DNA from: Dehalococcoidales bacterium
GTDB taxonomy: Bacteria > Chloroflexota > Dehalococcoidia > Dehalococcoidales > UBA3254
Reading direction: 5' to 3'
NCBI GenBank assembly: GCA_028718465.1
Contig: JAQULX010000207.1
Coordinates: forward strand, 1-5,763
DNA: 5,763 bases
The position numbers and the translations under genes are program-made. Shown one piece after another: positions 1 to 4,001 of the stretch; within the stretch, counting starts at the first letter, position 1, and every line of letters starts with the position of its first letter. A model generated the notes under the pieces. It was not told the DNA's origin, did no database searches, and was given only the letters and a program-made list of their open reading frames with translations.

Positions 1-85
1 AAGATGACCAGCTTGATAGGTCTCAGGTGAAAGCGGAGCGATCCGTTCAGCCGAGAGATACTAATAAATTGAACATTATCTCTCT
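1..85 (+). rRNA. rrl: 23S ribosomal RNA, 3' end (partial)
   Basis: This is the 3' end of large-subunit ribosomal RNA, entering from the left edge. The recognisable conserved blocks are GATAGGTCTCAGGTGAAAG (close to the universal 'TTGATAGG...CAGGTGTAAG' segment), TTCAGCCGAG, and ATACTAAT at 58-65. Mature 23S normally ends about 20 nt after ACTAAT, which gives an end near 85; the exact end is not visible because the pairing partner at the 5' end of 23S lies outside the window. GAGAGATA (53-60) is complementary to TATCTCTC (77-84), so the terminal region can form a local stem. It is followed by a spacer and 5S rRNA in the usual order. Confidence 0.93.
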
Positions 86-99
86 TGATTTTATATTTT

Positions 100-178
100 C
101 GAATTGTCGCGAATGTTAATGCGAATTGTTATGAATTTTATTTGTAATTTATTCGTTTTCTCATTCGCGAAACATTCG
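100..178. repeat. Imperfect inverted repeat in rRNA spacer
   Basis: CGAAT-TGT-CGCGAATG (100-115) is the reverse complement of CATTCGCG-AAA-CATTCG (162-178) apart from a small internal loop. The outer block is 5 bp and the inner block is 8 bp, around a loop of about 46 nt. It probably folds in the pre-rRNA as an RNase III-type or similar processing structure; this role is inferred from position only. Confidence 0.5.
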
Positions 179-217
179 TTAATAGTTAGCAGTTAGCAGA
201 AACTAAATTAAAAACAT

Positions 218-245
218 TTGACAAATCGTCGTTTAATGCTATTTT
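218..245 (+). promoter_or_regulatory. Putative extended -10 promoter inside the rRNA spacer
   Basis: A perfect -35 hexamer TTGACA (218-223) is separated by 16 bp from TATTTT (240-245). A TG one base upstream (237-238) makes the latter an extended -10. Transcription would start near 252 and read through 5S rRNA, allowing 5S to be made independently of 23S or boosted relative to it. The match to the sigma-70 consensus is good, but the region is AT-rich, so a chance match cannot be excluded. Confidence 0.45.
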
Positions 246-398
246 GATAGTGTGGCGGTATGTTAAAAGTTTGATTTTATCGTATGCCGGAAAACTATAA
301 AAACAGTTTAAAATTCATTCTGATGTTTTTTTCTGTCACTATGTTTACCGTATTGTTTTTTATGTTTTTTTCTCCCGTAATCAATAAATTCTAGTTTT

Positions 399-538
399 TT
401 TGAATATATCGTTCCTAGTGTTTCTAGCGGCAAGGACACACCTGATCCCATCCCGAACTCAGCAGTTAAGCTTGCCAGCCCCGATGGTAGCCCTTTATTG
501 GGTAAGAGTAGGACAATGCTAGGAACAATGTATTCAAA
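399..538 (+). other. Extended processing stem enclosing 5S rRNA
   Basis: The bases flanking 5S continue helix I. TTTGAATATAT (399-409) pairs with ATGTATTCAAA (528-538) over 11 bp including one G-U, separated from helix I by a single C/A mismatch (410/527). The precursor would therefore have a nearly continuous 20-bp helix, the kind of structure cut during 5S maturation. The pairing is visible directly; which nuclease acts on it is unknown. Confidence 0.65.
411..526 (+). rRNA. rrf: 5S ribosomal RNA
   Basis: This is a complete 5S rRNA of about 116 nt. Helix I is formed by GTTCCTAG (411-418) and CTAGGAAC (519-526), a perfect 8-bp match. Internal 5S signatures are present: the GGCAAGGACACACCTGATCC block, TCCCGAACTCAGCAGTTAAG (loop B/C region), CCGATGGTAG and GGTAAGAGTAGG. 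It lies downstream of 23S and directly upstream of an intrinsic terminator, the normal end of an rRNA operon. The ends are set by helix I and could be off by 1-2 nt. Confidence 0.97.
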
Positions 539-541
539 TTC

Positions 542-568
542 AAAAATCCCGCTGGCGGGATTTTTTTT
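542..568 (+). terminator. Intrinsic terminator of the rRNA operon
   Basis: AAATCCCGC (544-552) and GCGGGATTT (555-563) form a GC-rich hairpin with a very short apex (effectively CCCG-CTGG-CGGG), followed by a run of eight T residues (561-568). It lies 15 nt after mature 5S, so it ends the rRNA transcript. The A run on the 5' side gives the hairpin an A/U-paired base, so some termination from the opposite direction is possible, but no minus-strand gene uses it. Confidence 0.93.
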
Positions 569-593
569 GATGCCCTTTTTTGTTTTAGTGGAA

Positions 594-604
594 TATGCTA
601 AAAT
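594..604 (+). promoter_or_regulatory. Extended -10 promoter for the downstream gene set
   Basis: TATGCTAAAAT is a near-ideal extended -10 element (TATG, one base, TAAAAT at 599-604). There is no good -35 at the right distance, only T-rich sequence around 576-585, as is common for extended -10 promoters. The predicted start of transcription is near 611, just after the rRNA terminator. That puts the first inverted-repeat element (starting at 621) about 10 nt into the 5' leader of the 700-1524 gene, which would have an untranslated leader of about 90 nt. Confidence 0.65.
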
Positions 605-620
605 GTTTTTATGGTGATGG

Positions 621-701
621 ACCCCGTTAGAAATATTTTTGTTTGTGAAAATAATAAAAACGGGAATCCCGCAAGTAATAAAAATTAATTTCTAACGGGG
701 T
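621..701. repeat. Start-codon-overlapping inverted-repeat element, copy 1
   Basis: The left arm ACCCCGTTAGAAAT (621-634) is the exact reverse complement of the right arm ATTTCTAACGGGGT (688-701), a 14-bp stem around a 53-nt AT-rich interior. The interior holds a small hairpin CGGG-AAT-CCCG (661-671). The AACGGG at 659-664 can also pair with CCCGTT of the left arm (623-628), as an alternative to the long stem. The right arm runs through the first two bases of the GTG start codon at 700. A second copy occurs at 1529-1607. It could be a leader RNA controlling translation, a REP/MITE-like dispersed palindrome, or both; I do not know a named family for it. Confidence 0.85.
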
Positions 702-1524
702 GGAAAAATCGCAACGGAAAAGGACAATTATCATTTCAATTTATTCAGTCGTTTTTTTGCTGATCGTTTTGAGTTTGTATTTTAGATTCAGAAGCAAAGC
801 GAATTGTTTTGACGGTGTAAAAAATCAAAATGAAGAAGCCGTGGATTGTGGGGGAGTTTGCGCGAAAAAATGCGATATCGTAACTGCCCAAGATTTGATC
901 GTGGAAAAAACCGGCGCGGTTCCGTCAGGAATCGCTGGCAAATATGATTTTTATGCGGAGATTGTCAATCCTAATGCTATTTTTGGAAGCAAAAATTTTG
1001 ACTATGATTTGAACTTCAAAGATGCCTCCGGCGCAGTGATCGCTTCGCGCAGCGGTTTCGGATTTATCCTTCCGGGAGAAAGAAAATACGCGGTTGAAAG
1101 TAATATTGATTCTTCATCTGTTCCGGTCGCATTTGATTTTAAAATTACAAATTCTAATTGGGTGGAATTTAATGATTATTACGAAAAGCCAAATTTACAA
1201 ATCGTGAATAAGAATTATAGTCAGATTTCCGGTGGAATAGGGTTTTCTGAAGCATCGGGGCTTCTCAAAAATCAAAGTCCGTACGATTTTGACTTGATTA
1301 GAATTGAAGTGATTTTGAAAAATTCTGCCGGAGAAATTTTAGCGTTGAATTCCACCCAGATGAAAACGGTTCTCTCTGGAGAAAATCGGGACTTCAAAGT
1401 TTCTTGGCCGAATAGTTTTCCCGGCACGGTGGAAAATATGGAAGTTCAAGCCGAAATTAACATCTTCAATTCAGACACTTTTTTGAAAAAATTCTACAAA
1501 ACTGAGAAGTTTCAACAGTATTAG
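700..1524 (+). CDS. Membrane-anchored extracytoplasmic protein with DCGG cysteine motif
   Basis: This 274-aa protein has unknown function. A basic N-terminus (KSQRKR) leads into one hydrophobic segment (about residues 9-28) with no clear cleavage site, so it is probably a signal anchor with the rest outside the cytoplasm. Next comes a cysteine motif, C36-x13-C50-x3-C54-x3-C58, containing DGVKNQ and VDCGG; this type of motif recurs in hypothetical CPR surface proteins and may form disulfides or bind metal. Two beta-rich regions follow (about 80-150 and 180-255). The second, with LLKNQSPYDFD, VILKNSAGEI and LSGENRDFKV, resembles FxLYD-type beta-sandwich domains; the first has a similar layout ('EIVNPNA', 'FKDASGAVI', 'LPGERKY'). 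The GTG start at 700 is the only one that keeps the anchor. It has no Shine-Dalgarno and overlaps the inverted repeat. The gene probably heads a transcription unit with the following genes. Domain calls are by eye. Confidence 0.85.
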   Translation: MEKSQRKRTIIISIYSVVFLLIVLSLYFRFRSKANCFDGVKNQNEEAVDCGGVCAKKCDIVTAQDLIVEKTGAVPSGIAGKYDFYAEIVNPNAIFGSKNFDYDLNFKDASGAVIASRSGFGFILPGERKYAVESNIDSSSVPVAFDFKITNSNWVEFNDYYEKPNLQIVNKNYSQISGGIGFSEASGLLKNQSPYDFDLIRIEVILKNSAGEILALNSTQMKTVLSGENRDFKVSWPNSFPGTVENMEVQAEINIFNSDTFLKKFYKTEKFQQY

Positions 1525-1528
1525 ATTT

Positions 1529-1607
1529 ACCCCGTTAGAAATTTAAACTTCTTAAACAATCAAAACGGGGACGAATATTTACATAAATATTTAATTTCTA
1601 ACGGGGT
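1529..1607. repeat. Start-codon-overlapping inverted-repeat element, copy 2
   Basis: ACCCCGTTAGAAATT (1529-1543) is the exact reverse complement of AATTTCTAACGGGGT (1593-1607), a 15-bp stem that shares its 14 outer bases with copy 1. The interior contains AACGGGG (1564-1570), which can pair with CCCCGTT of the left arm (1530-1536), and an 8-bp AT hairpin (AATATTTA 1574-1581 with TAAATATT 1584-1591). The element begins 4 bp after the stop codon of the upstream gene and ends inside the GTG start codon at 1606, so it fills the whole gap. I see no clear target-site duplication. It could also reduce read-through between the genes, but there is no T run typical of an intrinsic terminator. Confidence 0.87.
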
Positions 1608-3996
1608 GAAAAACAAATTTAAAATAATTTTCTTCCTGATTTTTTCTTTCAGTGTTTTTGGTTTGGCAAAAAGTTCTTATGCGGCAACGACGTACTATGT
1701 TGATAAAGATAGTATCGGGGGGACTTGTAATGACAATAATAATGGAGCTTCAACTGCAACCCCCTGGTGTACAATAAGTAAAGCCAACACAACGCTTGCT
1801 GCCGGTGATACAGTTTATATCAGGGCAGGGGAATATACCGTCACGGCTACTGGTGGGATAGCGCCAGTTAATTCTGGCTCTGCCGGTAGTATCATTACTT
1901 ATAGCGGATATGAAAGTGAAGAAGTGATTTTGGATGGCAGCACCTATCGATTAAGTGTGGGGATTGATTTGGGAACTTCTCTGGCTAAAATCATAAAAGG
2001 GGTTACCAAAGCCAATCCAGGGGTTATCACTACTGCATCGGCTCATGGGTTCACCAACGGAGATGAGGTATTTATATATAATGTTGCTGGGATGCGTGAA
2101 GTGGATGGAAAGGTATTTACCGTTACCAATGCAACAACGAATACTTTTGGACTTTCGGGAGTTAATACATCGGGATATGGAGCCTATGTTTCCGGTGGCT
2201 ATGCCTACAAAACACCCAATAAATATACCAAAGTGACAAAATTAAAATTTCGATATATGAATCGTAACTTTGTAATTAGTTATGGAAGTCATCATAATGA
2301 GATTTCGTATTGTGAGTTTGGCCCTCAACCTGATCGGTGGTCTGAAAGTCGTGAATATACATCAGGAATAGCTAAGCAAACGTCTGATGGACATACTCTT
2401 TACCGGCAAGATGGTGAGGCTGGCTCTGTGATCGCAGGTTATACGCTTATCAATCTGACGGATGGATCTGCTTGCGAAGTTGGAAGCGTCACCCCAACAA
2501 CTATTACCTGTGGTACTGCTTCTGGGGATTTAGCCTGGGGGACGAATAATACCTGGACGATAGGAGATAGTTATCGGGTATCACCAAATTTAGGCGGTAT
2601 GCAATCAGCCATAGATTATGGATCTAATAACAACTGGTTTCATCATAATATAGTCCGAGATAATGGGGCATTTACATGGCGAGATGATACTGAGTTAATG
2701 AGGGTAGGCATAGAAATAGTTGGGACTTCTACTAGTGCGCTGGATTTTAGCGACAACAACACGATAGAATATAATCATCTATATCACGGCGGTCATCATG
2801 TCTTGGGTGTCAATGGTGGAAGATATAATGTAATCAAAAACAATTATATCCACAATGAAGGATGGTTTGTTGACAATGGATATTTGGAACATGGTTGCGG
2901 TGATAAGACTAATGGGGTATGTGGCTATATAGATATGTTTTGTACAGCACCAAGGACATATGGGGGGATCTCCTTATTTGAAGGTAATGCGATTGGTTAC
3001 GGGGCACAGTATGGTGGGCCTCATATGATTACTGGGGCCAGCGGAGGAGGGGTAACTCTTGGAACATCAGACAATATTTATCGGTATAATGACCATTTTT
3101 CCAATGTCTCGTCAGGGTTAAGACTTGCTGGCAGCATACAGTATGGCACATATAACAAAGTATATAACAATACCTTTTATAGAAACGGATACAATGAATC
3201 ATCGTATGGTAACTCTGTAGAGGATGATGCCTATTTATATGACAGTTCAAGAATAGGGATAAATTTTTACGAGACTGATACAGCAAAGGTGCATCATAAT
3301 GTAGTCAAAAACAATTTATTTTATCTGAATTGGGCGGAAAGAAACAGGACTTCCACAATGTACTATCCTGCGCTTAATGCCGTGAGTGCTGTGATGGATG
3401 GTGCAAATACTGTTACTAATAACTTTTATGTAAGAGATTCTTCATATCTATATGGAGTATCACGCAGTACCCCTGGATATGAGAGCGGTTATTCTGTCGA
3501 GACAAATCCACTGTTTGTTGATCCTGATGTTACGACTCCGTTAGGTGAAAATGTCTGGACTACAATTGGAGCAAACGCATACAAACTTCTTAAACCTAAT
3601 TTATCTTTAAAAACCGGGTCTACAGCTATTGACCAAGGGACATATCTTACCCTTGCTAACGGAGCCGTAACAAATAATAACGTGCTTACTGTTGATGATG
3701 CCGGTTATTTTCAGGATGGATCATGGGGATCTTCTCTGGCAACTCTTAACGCTGATTGGATAGCAATAGGAACAGTTGATAATGTCGTTCAGATAAGCTC
3801 AATTAATTACGTTACTAATACAATAACTTTAGCTTCTACAAAAACATGGGCTGATAATGCCCCTGTGTGGCTTTATAAAAAATCCGATGGTACACGAGTA
3901 TTGTATGATACTAAGCCAGATATGGGAGCGCATGAATATTCTGAAGCTTCCGAAATCACCCCTCCTTCCGCGCCCAGCGGATTGAGCGTTAATTAA
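1606..3996 (+). CDS. Secreted right-handed parallel beta-helix protein
   Basis: This 796-aa protein has a Sec signal peptide (MKNKFK, hydrophobic 7-20, probable cut after SYA at 26). The mature start (YYVDKDS...PWCTISKA...AGDTVYIRAGEY, about 30-77) is the classic opening of pectate-lyase-like beta-helix proteins. Helix coils then appear as Asn/His-rich rungs: SHHNEISYCEF (228-238), NNNWFHHNIV (341-350), NNTIEYNHLYHGGHHVLGV (384-402), NVIKNNYIHNEGW (408-420), YNKVYNNTFYRNG (516-528) and VVKNNLFY (566-573). Two modules interrupt the helix: an FCCH-like segment (about 128-202; HGFTNGDEVFI, AGM, TNTFGLSGV) and an 'NLTDGS...NNTWTIGDSYRV' module (about 261-326). The end has PDMGAHEY (771-778), then SAPSGLSVN, which looks like the first strand of an FN3 domain before the stop. 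A carbohydrate-binding or lyase role is plausible, but no catalytic residues can be assigned. The GTG start is supported by the matching N-terminus of the next gene. Confidence 0.9.
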   Translation: MKNKFKIIFFLIFSFSVFGLAKSSYAATTYYVDKDSIGGTCNDNNNGASTATPWCTISKANTTLAAGDTVYIRAGEYTVTATGGIAPVNSGSAGSIITYSGYESEEVILDGSTYRLSVGIDLGTSLAKIIKGVTKANPGVITTASAHGFTNGDEVFIYNVAGMREVDGKVFTVTNATTNTFGLSGVNTSGYGAYVSGGYAYKTPNKYTKVTKLKFRYMNRNFVISYGSHHNEISYCEFGPQPDRWSESREYTSGIAKQTSDGHTLYRQDGEAGSVIAGYTLINLTDGSACEVGSVTPTTITCGTASGDLAWGTNNTWTIGDSYRVSPNLGGMQSAIDYGSNNNWFHHNIVRDNGAFTWRDDTELMRVGIEIVGTSTSALDFSDNNTIEYNHLYHGGHHVLGVNGGRYNVIKNNYIHNEGWFVDNGYLEHGCGDKTNGVCGYIDMFCTAPRTYGGISLFEGNAIGYGAQYGGPHMITGASGGGVTLGTSDNIYRYNDHFSNVSSGLRLAGSIQYGTYNKVYNNTFYRNGYNESSYGNSVEDDAYLYDSSRIGINFYETDTAKVHHNVVKNNLFYLNWAERNRTSTMYYPALNAVSAVMDGANTVTNNFYVRDSSYLYGVSRSTPGYESGYSVETNPLFVDPDVTTPLGENVWTTIGANAYKLLKPNLSLKTGSTAIDQGTYLTLANGAVTNNNVLTVDDAGYFQDGSWGSSLATLNADWIAIGTVDNVVQISSINYVTNTITLASTKTWADNAPVWLYKKSDGTRVLYDTKPDMGAHEYSEASEITPPSAPSGLSVN

Positions 3997-4001
3997 AAAA
4001 A

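Larger units (their letters stand above)
86..410 (+). other. 23S-5S internal transcribed spacer
   Basis: This AT-rich spacer of about 325 nt is long for a 23S-5S spacer. I see no tRNA cloverleaf and no convincing open reading frame. It holds an imperfect inverted repeat (100-115 with 162-178), a directly repeated AGTTAGC (184-190 and 191-197), and a promoter-like sequence (218-245). The last ~70 nt are rich in T runs. A weak complement between CGGTATG (about 255-261) and CGTATGCCG (about 281-289) could form a G-U-containing stem. The stem-loops probably contribute to pre-rRNA processing. Confidence 0.7.

Noticed and set aside
86..410. tRNA gene in the 23S-5S spacer
   Set aside because: No cloverleaf, no GGTTCRA-type T-loop and no CCA end can be found; the stems present are simple inverted repeats.
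621..701. Copy 1 of the inverted repeat as a CRISPR repeat or intrinsic terminator
   Set aside because: There are only two copies 900 bp apart with a gene between them, no spacers, and no T run after the stem; the long AT-rich loop is also unlike an intrinsic terminator.
621..1607. A composite transposon with the 621-701 and 1529-1607 elements as its ends
   Set aside because: The gene between them encodes an anchored surface protein with no transposase features, each element is itself a complete palindrome, and I found no target-site duplication outside the pair.
2045..2236. 63-codon plus-strand open frame inside the first beta-helix gene
   Set aside because: It is out of frame within a well-supported coding region, has no start signal, and its product resembles nothing; it is a shadow of the real gene.
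3029..3286. 85-codon minus-strand open frame
   Set aside because: It lies entirely opposite the beta-helix rungs of the 1606-3996 gene; the Cys/His-rich product is a by-product of the antisense of Asn/Tyr-rich codons.
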